Assembly (NCBI RefSeq): GCF_001078705.1
Contig: NZ_CDMW01000001.1
Location: 1,357,541 to 1,421,540 of the forward strand
DNA from: Streptococcus sanguinis
Lineage (GTDB): Bacteria > Bacillota > Bacilli > Lactobacillales > Streptococcaceae
Length of the DNA stretch: 64,000 nt
Direction of reading: 5' to 3'
The position numbers and the translations under genes are program-made. The notes beneath the pieces were generated by a model that was not told the origin of the DNA, ran no database searches, and saw nothing but the letters and a program-made list of their open reading frames with translations. The stretch's first letter is position 1; each line of letters opens with the position of its first letter. This document shows positions 34,497 through 44,122 of this stretch, in pieces.

Positions 34497-35432
34497 TTAC
34501 TCCTTATAAGCAAACTTTGTGAGAATGAGGCTCGTAAAAACCAGGGTATGAAAAGCACGGTTTTTACGGTAGCCATACTGGCGAATCCTGCGCCAGCGCT
34601 CTTTAAAAGGCACCTCCATAATGGTCACAAAGTTCTCAATTAGCTCTCTATTTTCAGCAGTCAGAGGCAGGACCAGCAAATTTCTAGCCTGAGTCTGACT
34701 ATCTTTTATCAATTTCCAATATTTGGCAAAAAGAACATGGGGACGCACCCAGTTTTTTACGCGTTTTCTGAGCGTTCGAGCTCCTAGCACATTATTTGAA
34801 TGCTGACGATAGAGCTCACCCGGCTTGTCAATATAGACTAGATTACCAAAAGCCGCAGCCAGCAAGCCCAGATACCAGTCGTGCATGAGCAGTTCATGCT
34901 CTTCCTCCCCAGTCCAAAGTTGGGCCAAGGCGCGATTTATCATAGAAACACCGCCCGTCACCGTATTCTCCGTCAACTCTTGGACTAGTTCTGTATTAGC
35001 GTGATCTGACTGAGTGCGAATCATGCTTTCGTGAACAACCTGTAGCTCTTGATCCACGACCTTCAAGTCAGTATACACCAGCAAGGGCTGACTGCTATCA
35101 TACTTGTCTGCCTCAGCCAATTGCATGGCAATCTTGTCTGGCAGCCAAACGTCATCTTGGTCGCTAAAGAGATAGAAATCCGAATCTTGGTATTGAAGCA
35201 GGCTATGAAAACTCTGAATGACACCCAGATTTTGCGGATTTTCCCGATTGATAAAGGCAACGCGGTCATCCTTGCGGCAAAATTCCTCAATGACAGCCCG
35301 CGTCCCATCTGTAGATCCATCATCACGAATCAGCAGCTGCCAGTCCCTATATGTCTGCTCTTGAATACTCTTAATCTGCTCGGCCAGAAACTGCTCCCCA
35401 TTATAGGTGGACAGAAGAATGGTCACTTTCAT
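34497..35432 (-). CDS. rgpB: Rhamnosyltransferase RgpB (GT2)
   Basis: 311 residues; GT-A fold with ILLSTYNGEQFLAEQIKSIQ, IRDDGSTDGT and SDQDDVWLPDK as nucleotide-sugar and metal sites. In rgp/gac loci RgpB extends the polyrhamnose chain from dTDP-rhamnose. Its start overlaps the end of rgpA by 4 bases. Confidence 0.92.
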   Translation of the reverse strand: MKVTILLSTYNGEQFLAEQIKSIQEQTYRDWQLLIRDDGSTDGTRAVIEEFCRKDDRVAFINRENPQNLGVIQSFHSLLQYQDSDFYLFSDQDDVWLPDKIAMQLAEADKYDSSQPLLVYTDLKVVDQELQVVHESMIRTQSDHANTELVQELTENTVTGGVSMINRALAQLWTGEEEHELLMHDWYLGLLAAAFGNLVYIDKPGELYRQHSNNVLGARTLRKRVKNWVRPHVLFAKYWKLIKDSQTQARNLLVLPLTAENRELIENFVTIMEVPFKERWRRIRQYGYRKNRAFHTLVFTSLILTKFAYKE

Positions 35433-36577
35433 GATAAAAATAAATCCTCGTATTCACCCACAATTTTTTCCCATGTGTAGTTTTCTTTCATATTTTCTTT
35501 GGCGGCTTGACCTAGCTCCGTAAACTCTGTTTGCGCATCTACTTGGTCAATCAGTTGGGCCAGCTGGCCAGGTTCTTTTTGCCAGTATAGAGCCGTTTCC
35601 TTGGCTACTTTCCGATTGAAATCCACATCCAATACCAGATTGGCATCTGTCTGAGCCAGAGCTTCCAAGAGTCCCGGATTGGTCCCACCAACCTCATGCC
35701 CATGTATGTATGCAAAAGCATGATTACGGATATATTTGAGCAGATTCTGATCGTAGACCGTACCGACAAACTTAATGCGAGAATCACGGTCAAAGCCTGT
35801 TTTCTGCTTGAGCTCTTCAAAATAGGGATTGCCCTCATGATTGCAGATGATCAGCAAGTCACGTCTGGTTTTGGATTTCATGAATTCTTGAATGATGGTT
35901 TCATAGTTGTTTTCCGGAACGAAGCGTCCGACAATGAGGTAATAGTCTTTTTCCTTACTGGCCCACTTTTCAAAGAAGACCCTGACCTTGCCTTCGTTTT
36001 CCGTCAAATTGGACAGATAAAGGTCGGTTCCATAAGCGATACAGGTCGTTTTAGACCAAGGATAAGCTTTTTGAACATAGCTTTCGATGCCTTGATTGTC
36101 CGCAATAACCAAGTCTGCGTACTTGGTCATAACCTTCTCAGAATATTTGAGATAGGCTTGGACTGGCTTAGACCACTTGGCCCGCTTCCACTCCAACCCG
36201 TCAGGATTGATAAAGAATTGACCGCCTGCCTGATGGATACGACGAGCAAAGGGAAGGATAAAAGCACCAATCGTATTTCCAAGAATGTAAAAAATTGGCT
36301 GCTCAATCTGCTCTTTCTTAGCAAACTTGAGGGCGTAGGAGACAGCCATCATGTCATAGGCAATTACGCGGGCAGGACCAAGCTTGGGTGGCTTGACTGT
36401 AAAGCAGTCTACTCCCTTGTAGTCAAAATGATGAAAAGCTTCATCATCTGATAGGCAAGCCACATGATACTGGATTTGAGAAGAGATTTGATGCTCTGTC
36501 AATTTCTCGACAAAGGTTTCAAATCCTCCATATTTGGCAGGAAGTCCCCGACTCCCGATGATGAAGACATGTTTCAT
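35429..36577 (-). CDS. rgpA: DUF1972 rhamnosyltransferase RgpA/GacB (initiating)
   Basis: 382 residues from the ATG at 36575-36577 (MKHVFIIGSRGLPAKYGG), with GAGGG five bases upstream; the TTG-initiated longer frame overlaps that site. N-terminal DUF1972 domain (GGFETFVEKLTEHQ), then a GT4-type C-terminal domain (YYLIVGRFVPENNYETIIQE; HGHEVGGTNPGLLEAL). GacB transfers the first rhamnose to GlcNAc-PP-undecaprenol, so this probably begins backbone synthesis. First gene of its own transcription unit. Confidence 0.92.
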   Translation of the reverse strand: MKHVFIIGSRGLPAKYGGFETFVEKLTEHQISSQIQYHVACLSDDEAFHHFDYKGVDCFTVKPPKLGPARVIAYDMMAVSYALKFAKKEQIEQPIFYILGNTIGAFILPFARRIHQAGGQFFINPDGLEWKRAKWSKPVQAYLKYSEKVMTKYADLVIADNQGIESYVQKAYPWSKTTCIAYGTDLYLSNLTENEGKVRVFFEKWASKEKDYYLIVGRFVPENNYETIIQEFMKSKTRRDLLIICNHEGNPYFEELKQKTGFDRDSRIKFVGTVYDQNLLKYIRNHAFAYIHGHEVGGTNPGLLEALAQTDANLVLDVDFNRKVAKETALYWQKEPGQLAQLIDQVDAQTEFTELGQAAKENMKENYTWEKIVGEYEDLFLS

Positions 36578-36612
36578 GATTTCCCTCAATTCAAGATTTT
36601 ACAATCCATTCT

Positions 36613-36618
36613 ATTATA
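36613..36618 (-). promoter_or_regulatory. rgpA promoter (extended -10)
   Basis: Minus strand GTGGTATAATAG gives TG-n-TATAAT. It lies just after the terminator of the upstream unit, so rgpA-rgpF-gacH is independently transcribed. Confidence 0.7.
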
Positions 36619-36644
36619 CCACTTTCTAGTGTGTTTGTATAATA

Positions 36645-36690
36645 CAAAAAGGACAGGTAGAGCCGCGGCTACACTTGTCCTTTTCTTTCT
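36645..36690 (-). terminator. Terminator between the two polysaccharide units
   Basis: Long hairpin AAAGGACA...GTAGCC-GC-GGCTCTAC...TGTCCTTTTTG on the minus strand, immediately after the GT4 stop codon at 36691. Confidence 0.85.
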
Positions 36691-37938
36691 TTAACCTCTT
36701 CTACCAGAAAGCAGCTTATTTTTCACTTTGCGTAAGAAAGAGCTGGCTGATTGAGAAGGTAAATTTGTATCCAATAAGCACTTGACATGGCGCAAGGAGT
36801 TAGCCTGGTACATTTCAGTGTTTTCTATCTTATCCAATAAGTTTTGGTAAACACTCTGAACTGTGTAGCGCTCTTGGATTTTGCCAAGATTGGCCACCGA
36901 CTGGTCTTTTAATCCCTCAAAGTTTGCCAAGGCAAGGTTTATCTTATCAGCCAACTCCTCGATATTGCCAGAAGAATAGAGCTGGCCTTCTTCAAAGATT
37001 TCATAGGCGGATAGATGACCAGGATTATCCGACAAAATGGTCGGAAGGCCATTCATAATCGCTTCAATATAGACTAAACCAAAGGTCTCCATCGCAGACG
37101 GAAATACCGCTAGGTCTGCTGCCGTCACCTCTGCCCAAGGATTGTCCTTGGGCCCTAAGAAGCTAATATTTTTTATCTGGTGTTCGGTGATATAGGTATC
37201 GCATCTTTTTTTGTACTCCTCATCCCAGGCACCGATAAAAACCAAAGCCGGTTTTGGCTGAGATAGCTTGGAATAGGCTTTTATTAATTCTAATTGATTT
37301 TTCCGCTCTGTCAAACGCCCAACTGACACGATACGCCTTTCGGCTCCATCCTTTTCTCCTATATCAGTAGGCTGAATTTTCGTAAAAGGCGCAAAAGACA
37401 AGACTTTTCTGTTTGGTAGCAGCTCCTGTAACTGTCTCTGCAAGGCTCCTCTAACTGCAAATATTTCCTGCGAATAATCACTGATAAAATCTAGCTTTTC
37501 CTTATAGTAACCAAACTCTCCGTCAGGAAATTCATGAATCAGCCAGAAATGCGGAACATTCTCGCAGGCCGCTGCCACTGCACCTTGAAACATATTGGCT
37601 GTGTTGGTAATAACCAAATCAATCTTTCGCTCCGTTAGTATCTTTCTGAGCGCTGAGGTATTATCCTGATAAGACCGAGCTCTAGACTCAGGACTACCAG
37701 GCAGGCCACCAGGTGCGTCATTCCACCACCATTTAACTGACGGCAAGGCTATAGTCTCAACACCCAAGGCTGCCAAGCTGGATATATAGTCCTGCTGAAC
37801 AGCTACATGATAATCCGGAATCGCATTGATAACCTGATGACCAGTCTGGACCAAGTATTCCATCAAATTGACAATAGAGATTTCAGCTCCATTATCCAGC
37901 GTTCCAGTCGGCGAAATGAATAATATCTTTTTTTTCAT
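36691..37938 (-). CDS. Glycosyltransferase family 4
   Basis: 415 residues with a GT-B fold: GTLDNGAEISIVNLMEYL near the N-terminus, IVSVGRLTERKNQLELIKAY and the donor-site motif AMETFGLVYIEAIMNGLPT (E-x7-E). A retaining transferase acting on the cytosolic side; donor and acceptor unknown. Last gene of the upstream unit, 3 bp after the DUF2142 gene. Confidence 0.88.
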   Translation of the reverse strand: MKKKILFISPTGTLDNGAEISIVNLMEYLVQTGHQVINAIPDYHVAVQQDYISSLAALGVETIALPSVKWWWNDAPGGLPGSPESRARSYQDNTSALRKILTERKIDLVITNTANMFQGAVAAACENVPHFWLIHEFPDGEFGYYKEKLDFISDYSQEIFAVRGALQRQLQELLPNRKVLSFAPFTKIQPTDIGEKDGAERRIVSVGRLTERKNQLELIKAYSKLSQPKPALVFIGAWDEEYKKRCDTYITEHQIKNISFLGPKDNPWAEVTAADLAVFPSAMETFGLVYIEAIMNGLPTILSDNPGHLSAYEIFEEGQLYSSGNIEELADKINLALANFEGLKDQSVANLGKIQERYTVQSVYQNLLDKIENTEMYQANSLRHVKCLLDTNLPSQSASSFLRKVKNKLLSGRRG

Positions 37939-37941
37939 AGC

Positions 37942-39249
37942 TTATCCTAATACATTCCAATAAAAGGGCACCATCAAGTAGAGGGAAACCAAGAAGTTAG
38001 CTACCAGAGTCCCAACCATCATTCGATTCACCACTCTGTCTTTAATGTCCAAGGTTCCTAGATTAGCAACAGTTGGTAGCAGTAAGATCAAGAAGGGTGT
38101 AAAATAACGTCCCTGAGCACCAACCGATATCATGGCACCTTTACCGAGGACGATGGGCGTCCACTGCAGATACATAATCGACACAACAGCAATCACTTGA
38201 ACCAGAAACAGATAACGCGACATGACTGTGTAGCCCTTGGTCATAAAATCTTTCTGCGACTGCAAGAAGATAAGCGCCAAAACTGCCACATCAATAAAAA
38301 TTAGCCAAAGCGGCAGCTGGATAGTAAAATTCCCTAAAAAGCCAATCATACCAATTGTCAAAATCGTATTCAAGTCGCCATTAACACTTTGTTTAAAGAG
38401 CGTATTCAGTAAGACTTGGCCATAGTGCACGAGCCCTCCCTGATTGCGAAATGCCAGATGCAAGGCAAGAAAAAAAGCGGAAAAACCAAGTACATAGAAG
38501 ATAGGGCGATAACGAGCTACAAAAGCTTTGGTTGCAACAAAAGGCTTGTTCAGAACCGCAAGGAATCCTTCAAACTCAAAGTCAACAAAAGGCAGCAAGC
38601 CTAATAAAAGGACATTATTCGGTTTGGTGACAAAGAGGCCTATAGAAATCACCAAAAGCTCAAGTACATTTCTGTTGGTAAATTTCTTATGGTAGGCAAT
38701 ATTGGTCAAAAAGCCAACCATCAACATAATCTCCAGATAGCTCATCACATCGTAAGAGAGAGAAGCAGCCTGCTGGACCATAATAGGCAAAAGAGATAGG
38801 AAAAGCAGAGCTTTTTTGCCATATTTGAAGTATTTAATAAGCAGATAAACCCCGATGATATATGCCAAAGCATTAAAGAGCCTCCCCATCATCACGATGA
38901 AGCCTACTGACGGATAAAGCATGCTTCCCAAGGTCATACCTAGGAGCTGAGGCAGGAAAGAGATGGCCTTGAGATTAAAGCCAAAGGTAAACTCTTCTTG
39001 CGCCAGATCTATCTTCTCTGTGAACAGCTGCTTGTACTCTGCCGGCGAAACATTCGGAGTGGATGGGATTTTGTCCATCCATTTATATGTTCGATTGGTC
39101 GGTTTATGGAAGATTTCCCATGTCATACGAGCGTGATTGGTCTCATCAGGCACCCGATTAATTGGCTGTGCAATCATAAAAGTCAAGACAAAGATACTTG
39201 CCAATAATAAGAAAATATTCTCGACTTTTACTTCTCTATTTCTTTTCAA
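37942..39249 (-). CDS. DUF2142-family polytopic membrane protein
   Basis: 435 residues with about ten membrane helices; the N-terminal loop has QPINRVPDETNHARMTWEIF, the DUF2142 signature (P-D-E-x-x-H) resembling the acidic loop of GT-C transferases. Such proteins are likely lipid-linked sugar users adding decorations on the outer side. It overlaps the 993-aa gene by 14 bases and may accept sugar from the GacI-like enzyme. Role inferred. Confidence 0.78.
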   Translation of the reverse strand: MKRNREVKVENIFLLLASIFVLTFMIAQPINRVPDETNHARMTWEIFHKPTNRTYKWMDKIPSTPNVSPAEYKQLFTEKIDLAQEEFTFGFNLKAISFLPQLLGMTLGSMLYPSVGFIVMMGRLFNALAYIIGVYLLIKYFKYGKKALLFLSLLPIMVQQAASLSYDVMSYLEIMLMVGFLTNIAYHKKFTNRNVLELLVISIGLFVTKPNNVLLLGLLPFVDFEFEGFLAVLNKPFVATKAFVARYRPIFYVLGFSAFFLALHLAFRNQGGLVHYGQVLLNTLFKQSVNGDLNTILTIGMIGFLGNFTIQLPLWLIFIDVAVLALIFLQSQKDFMTKGYTVMSRYLFLVQVIAVVSIMYLQWTPIVLGKGAMISVGAQGRYFTPFLILLLPTVANLGTLDIKDRVVNRMMVGTLVANFLVSLYLMVPFYWNVLG

Positions 39250-42217
39250 AATAAGTCACCATTTCATCTTTTTTATCTAAACTGCAATTTTCTACTACAA
39301 AAGCGTAGGCATTCTCGGCCAGTTCTCTGCGTAAATCCGCAGAAAGAATCAGGCTTTCCAGCTTTTCTTTCCATTCACTATCCTTGGCTAAAAGTCCAGT
39401 CTGACCGTCAATCATCATGTCTGCAAAGGCACCGATATGACTGGCAATCGTTGGCACCTTGACTAGAGCTGCTTCTATCCACTTGATTTCTGACTTAGCC
39501 CGATTAAAGACTGAGTCAACCAGAGGAGCCAGATTAATATCAACCTGACTAATCAACTGAGGCAAGGCCTTCCAGTCCACATACTCATGGACGACAATAC
39601 GCTGTGTATATTGTTTCATATCCTGCGGGATATCCAAGTGCCCTACAATATGAAGCTCCACAGTTGGGTAGTTGTCTAGCACTTCTTTGATAGCCGGCTT
39701 GATGAGCTCAAAATTTTCATTGTGGCTGATGGAACCAGAGAAATAACCGATTTTGATCCTGTCGTCTGCACCAAAGTCTTCCTTCAAGAACTGCGAGCTA
39801 ACCGCAATCAATTCGCTGGACGCCAAATTACGATTCAGCAGGACGGAGTTCTTATATTTGAGCAATTCCTCTTTTAGCTGATTCGTAGAGGTAATCGCCC
39901 CATCACAAGCCGCCAGCATTTTCCCGTAATTCTTGACACCAGCATCGTAATTGCCCTTTTCCTTCTCAGACAAACCTTGGGTATAGCTCAGCTGGTCCGT
40001 ATAAAGGGTATCAAAGACCAAATCATCAATATCAAAATAGACTGGCTTATGCTCCTCCCGAGCCAAATCACATAAAAGCTGGAGCTGAGCGGACCAAGGA
40101 GCGCGGTAGATAATGATGTGGCTGGAATACTGGGCTTGAGTCAGACTAAACTCAGACGCATTGACCACTTTCACTGCAAAACCATTCTTTCTAAGCTGCT
40201 CTGCCTTATTGAGTACACGGTAGCGCGTACACTGCGGAATGATATTCTCTACACCGTCAATGATGAGAATATATTGATCACGAGGCACCGCTTTAAATTT
40301 TTGAACAATGTTCTCAAGAATTTCTACTGGATAGTCTGTCTTCTCCCGAACATAGTCCAATACATCAGGAACTTCTGACTCTCTTTCCAGACCTTGCCAT
40401 AAAAACTGCTGATCATCATAATTCTTCAAAGAAGTATACTTAATCAGAGGACAGCCCGCCTTTAACATCCTTAATGGATGAATATACATAGCCGAATCCT
40501 GATTTTCGTGAACCAAGGCATCGTAACGATATCCCAAGTCAGCAAAGTACTTGGTAAAAGTCGTTTCATGTTTTCCGATTGCTTCTTCCCGTGAATCCGT
40601 GTCAGTCAGCACTTGCCAATAGTCGTAGAATTCTTCGGACTGAAGCAGCAAAGGCTCGATTACTAGAAAATAGGATTGCAAATGATTTGGAATGTAACCA
40701 TAGCGGTTAAAACCAGTGATATCTTCCTGGGTCTCACCATAAGAAATTCCCCAAAAATCAAGATTTCTGCCAGCCATGGTTTGAAAGACTGCTGCTAAAT
40801 CAGTCATAGGACCGATATTGGTGTCATTGACGAGCATCAGCTGAGAGCAATGCTGCAACGTTTCCTTTCCTAAAGAAAGAATGCCTTCACGAAAAGCTGC
40901 CGTATCATAGCCACTATTATCCCGCACCAAGACTTGCCCATACTGCTCTAAAGTTTCTATGTCCTCTTCAGCCAGTCCGCCGTTAACGACGATGAGAGTC
41001 TTATCAGCCAAAGCTGCTAACTTTTCTAAAAAGATAACCTTATACTGCTGCAAGCGTGGCTCGGATTCAAAAATGACATAGACTAAGACTTTTTCTCCGC
41101 TTGAAACTGAAGCTAAAGCTTTTTCCCTTTGAGAGTTCCGCAACCATTGATAATAATAAACCTTAGGAGACTTAACTTGGCGTTTCAAACGAACCAGCTG
41201 TTGCTTAATCCGACTTAAAACAGCTTTGATACTGCGAGGATTTTTGATTATCTGAGCCAAACGTTTCAATGGCGTAATCATGCCATTCCCCAGTCGATAG
41301 GAAATAGATCGGCGAATACGAAACTGCTCCTGAATAGCCTCATCTCGCTGTTCCTTTATCGTTCTCAGTCTGGATTTCAAGGAGTCTAGATTTTTATGTA
41401 ACTGCCTCTGTTCCTCCTGCAGTTCAAGAACATAGTCGTTCACTTTATCCATATGCTGAATCAACTCATCCAAACGACCTTCCAGTGTAAATATGTTCTT
41501 GCCCAAAGCTTGGTATATTTCATCTGGTATCTGTCTCACATACTTACGCAGAATTTTCAGATACATTTCATAATGATATCTCGTAGAATCCCGTTTAGAG
41601 ATTGATTCCTTATCAAAGACCCGGTAATTCAGCTTTGTTTTTGCATCATAAACTGGTTTCGCACCTTGATTGATAATTAAGTTTAAAAGAAAATCATAGT
41701 CTTCTAGTTTTTCACGATTCAGCGCTTCATCATAATAAATACCATCAGCAACCGAACGACGAATGAGGGAACAGTTGGAAATAAAATTTTCCGTTAAGAA
41801 AGCTAGCTTGTCATAAGGCCGTGATTTAAGGTAAACTTCCTTTTTATCAGGGTCATACAAATCACCATAGACAATATCTGCCTCCTCTTGAACCATGCTA
41901 GTGTAGAAATTCTCAATATAGTCCGAATCCAGAAAATCGTCACTATCCACAAAAATAAAATAAGTGCCTTGAATTTGCTGCAAAGCCTTGTTTCTTGTCT
42001 TGACGACCCCCATATTTTCGTGACTTTCAAACCGCGTCGGAAAAGGGGAATCCGCCAAGACAGCCTCTATGATTTCAGCAGAATGGTCAGAGGAGCCATC
42101 ATCCAATACGAGCAGCTCAATATTTCGATAGGTCTGAGCAAAAATACTGCGCAAACACTGTTCAATGTAATCTTGATGGTTGTAACAAGTTACAACAACA
42201 GATATTAAATCTTTCAT
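39236..42217 (-). CDS. Three-module glycosyltransferase: GT2 + RgpF-like + GT4
   Basis: 993 residues. Module 1 (1-240): GT-A/GT2, VVVTCYNHQDYIEQCLRS, VLDDGSSDHSAEII, FVDSDDFLDSDY. A charged coiled coil (about 250-300) and a basic region follow. Module 2 (about 375-660): RgpF-like, VLVRDNSGYDTAAFREGI with MLVNDTNIGP. Module 3 (about 680-993): GT4-like, KIGYFSGSISHNENFELIKP and IKWIEAALVKVPTIAS. Three transferase modules in one chain suggest processive assembly of an oligosaccharide repeat. No membrane helix; probably membrane-associated through neighbours. Donors unknown. Confidence 0.85.
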   Translation of the reverse strand: MKDLISVVVTCYNHQDYIEQCLRSIFAQTYRNIELLVLDDGSSDHSAEIIEAVLADSPFPTRFESHENMGVVKTRNKALQQIQGTYFIFVDSDDFLDSDYIENFYTSMVQEEADIVYGDLYDPDKKEVYLKSRPYDKLAFLTENFISNCSLIRRSVADGIYYDEALNREKLEDYDFLLNLIINQGAKPVYDAKTKLNYRVFDKESISKRDSTRYHYEMYLKILRKYVRQIPDEIYQALGKNIFTLEGRLDELIQHMDKVNDYVLELQEEQRQLHKNLDSLKSRLRTIKEQRDEAIQEQFRIRRSISYRLGNGMITPLKRLAQIIKNPRSIKAVLSRIKQQLVRLKRQVKSPKVYYYQWLRNSQREKALASVSSGEKVLVYVIFESEPRLQQYKVIFLEKLAALADKTLIVVNGGLAEEDIETLEQYGQVLVRDNSGYDTAAFREGILSLGKETLQHCSQLMLVNDTNIGPMTDLAAVFQTMAGRNLDFWGISYGETQEDITGFNRYGYIPNHLQSYFLVIEPLLLQSEEFYDYWQVLTDTDSREEAIGKHETTFTKYFADLGYRYDALVHENQDSAMYIHPLRMLKAGCPLIKYTSLKNYDDQQFLWQGLERESEVPDVLDYVREKTDYPVEILENIVQKFKAVPRDQYILIIDGVENIIPQCTRYRVLNKAEQLRKNGFAVKVVNASEFSLTQAQYSSHIIIYRAPWSAQLQLLCDLAREEHKPVYFDIDDLVFDTLYTDQLSYTQGLSEKEKGNYDAGVKNYGKMLAACDGAITSTNQLKEELLKYKNSVLLNRNLASSELIAVSSQFLKEDFGADDRIKIGYFSGSISHNENFELIKPAIKEVLDNYPTVELHIVGHLDIPQDMKQYTQRIVVHEYVDWKALPQLISQVDINLAPLVDSVFNRAKSEIKWIEAALVKVPTIASHIGAFADMMIDGQTGLLAKDSEWKEKLESLILSADLRRELAENAYAFVVENCSLDKKDEMVTYFEKK

Positions 42218-42241
42218 ATACTTTCCTTGTAAATAACTCTA

Positions 42242-43021
42242 TTAATTTGAGTTAGCATCTTGACTCTTCATATATGCTTTATTTATCAGATTAGCCACCC
42301 ACTTTGGCCAGAAAAGCTGATACATAAACAAGTCTTCTTTGGTCCGCGTATTATCTGAAATAGTCTTGGTTGTTTCAGATTCTCCATGAATCCGATGGCA
42401 CATAAGCTTCTCGGAAATATAAGCGAAGCGACCCTTATAGGCGCTAATCTTGTACCAAGCATACCAATCCAGACTCACGCGCATTTCCTCATCAAATCGA
42501 AAATCCCTTAATGCCTCTAAGTTGTAAGTCACTGCCGGACAGGAAATGGGATTGCCAAAAGCCAGGACCCGATTTCTCCAAAAACGGCTGGCCGGCATCA
42601 GATTCAAGGTTTTAAGCATGAGAGTCTTGATTTTCAGATTAGTATTAGCTGGAATTTTGACTCCATTTTTCTCTTCAAAATAGTCTGTATAGGCAATGAG
42701 AATATCCTTCGACTGCTCTATTTTTTGCATCACTGCTTCTAGATAAGTTGGCTCATAGTAGTCATCCTGGTGGGCAATGGTAGCATAAGCCGTCTCAACA
42801 AAAGAAAGGGCATTGTTCCAGTCCTTACCGATACCACCACCTTCTTTCGTATAAAAAGGAATACCGTACTTCTGGCACAGCTGCTTGATTGAATCCAACG
42901 GTGTTGAGCTATAGCAGATAATTTTTGAAGGCAAGGTTTGAGCTTGCAAAGACAGGATACAAGCTTCTAAAAATTCACTTTCGCCATAGGCGCAAATCAC
43001 CCAGGTATGGTTATTTTTCAT
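42242..43021 (-). CDS. Glycosyltransferase family 2
   Basis: 259 residues from the ATG at 43019-43021 (MKNNHTWVICAYGESEF); a GTG three codons earlier is the alternative. GT-A elements: ACILSLQAQTLPSKIICYSS and IAHQDDYYEP (the D-D of the metal site). It overlaps the 3' end of the DUF2304 gene. Inverting transferase of unknown donor. Confidence 0.85.
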   Translation of the reverse strand: MKNNHTWVICAYGESEFLEACILSLQAQTLPSKIICYSSTPLDSIKQLCQKYGIPFYTKEGGGIGKDWNNALSFVETAYATIAHQDDYYEPTYLEAVMQKIEQSKDILIAYTDYFEEKNGVKIPANTNLKIKTLMLKTLNLMPASRFWRNRVLAFGNPISCPAVTYNLEALRDFRFDEEMRVSLDWYAWYKISAYKGRFAYISEKLMCHRIHGESETTKTISDNTRTKEDLFMYQLFWPKWVANLINKAYMKSQDANSN

Positions 43022-43370
43022 CTTTTTCACTCTCTAACTTGGACATTCTTTGCTTCATGATGGACAGTTCTTGCACCAACTGCTTGATTTGCTCCTTTTG
43101 CTTGGAAATAGAAATAGTATGTAAAAAAACAATAACCAGTAGGAAAAAAATGGCCAAGGACATGACAAAGTTTGAGGTCAGTTCAAAGCCTAACAATTTG
43201 GCAATCGAAACTGGAATCCAATCAAAAATAGAGATAACAATCAGTACAAAGCCAATAATAATCCACATAAAGGCTTGCTCAAATAAAATATTGTTTTGAT
43301 TAATATTCCGAAAGACAAAATACAGGAATAGAACTGAAGCCACTAGCATAACAATAGACAAAATGGACAT
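43011..43370 (-). CDS. DUF2304 small membrane protein (GacJ-like)
   Basis: 119 residues; three membrane helices (SIVMLVASVLFLYFVF; FMWIIIGFVLIVISIF; SLAIFFLLVIVFLHTISI) and a helical basic tail (KQKEQIKQLVQELSIMKQRM). The stop of the GacI-like gene and this ATG share a base (TAATG). GacJ stimulates GacI, which makes a polyprenyl-phosphate sugar donor; the pairing here matches. Confidence 0.85.
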   Translation of the reverse strand: MSILSIVMLVASVLFLYFVFRNINQNNILFEQAFMWIIIGFVLIVISIFDWIPVSIAKLLGFELTSNFVMSLAIFFLLVIVFLHTISISKQKEQIKQLVQELSIMKQRMSKLESEKDEK

Positions 43371-44086
43371 TATTCACTCTCTTTCATAAAAGCAGCAATC
43401 AAGATCGAAGAGCAAACCTCAATCATATAGCGAACGGACTTAATCGGAGTAATCGAAGAGACTCCTCCTGCACGTTCAAACATATTGGCTGGTGCTTCCA
43501 CCACTTTATATTTCCGCTTCAAGATATGGACGATTGATTCTGGCTCAGGATACTTGATAGGATAGCGCGCAGCGAATTGTCGAATAATGTCTCGATTGGC
43601 CAATCGATAGCCTGATGTGGTATCCAAAATCCTTGTACCAGTTGTTAATTTAATAAAAGCTGAAATAATGGTAATGCCAAATCGCCGCATAAAAGTCGTC
43701 TGAAATTCCGAAGACTTGTCACCGATAAAACGAGAACCAACAACCAAATCAGCCTGCTGACGACGAATAGGCTCCAGCAAAGCATCCAGCGACTCAATAT
43801 CATGCTGACCATCTCCATCAAACTGTACGGCCACATCATAATCCTTCTCAAGAGCATACTTATAGCCCGTCTGAACAGCTCCACCAATCCCTAAATTCAT
43901 AACTAAATGAATAGCATTCAGATGATGGCTGTCCAGAATCTCCTTAGTTCTGTCAACTGACCCATCATTGATAACTACGTAGTCTAAGTCAAAATCAACT
44001 TTCTTCCGATATTCTACAATGCTCATAACCGTATTTAAAATACTTTCTTCCTCATTATAAGCAGGAATTATCATTAAAACTTTCAT
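43370..44086 (-). CDS. Polyprenyl-phosphate glycosyltransferase (GacI/SccN-like GT2)
   Basis: 238 residues of the dolichol-phosphate-mannose-synthase type: MIIPAYNEEESILNTVMS, VVINDGSVDRTKEIL, VAVQFDGDGQHD and VVGSRF. Makes an undecaprenyl-phosphate-linked sugar (GlcNAc in GacI, Glc in SccN) used outside the cell to decorate the rhamnan. Paired with the DUF2304 gene; the sugar is not determinable here. Confidence 0.87.
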   Translation of the reverse strand: MKVLMIIPAYNEEESILNTVMSIVEYRKKVDFDLDYVVINDGSVDRTKEILDSHHLNAIHLVMNLGIGGAVQTGYKYALEKDYDVAVQFDGDGQHDIESLDALLEPIRRQQADLVVGSRFIGDKSSEFQTTFMRRFGITIISAFIKLTTGTRILDTTSGYRLANRDIIRQFAARYPIKYPEPESIVHILKRKYKVVEAPANMFERAGGVSSITPIKSVRYMIEVCSSILIAAFMKESE

Positions 44087-44122
44087 TAATTTAATCTATT
44101 CTTTCTATAACATGTCATCACA

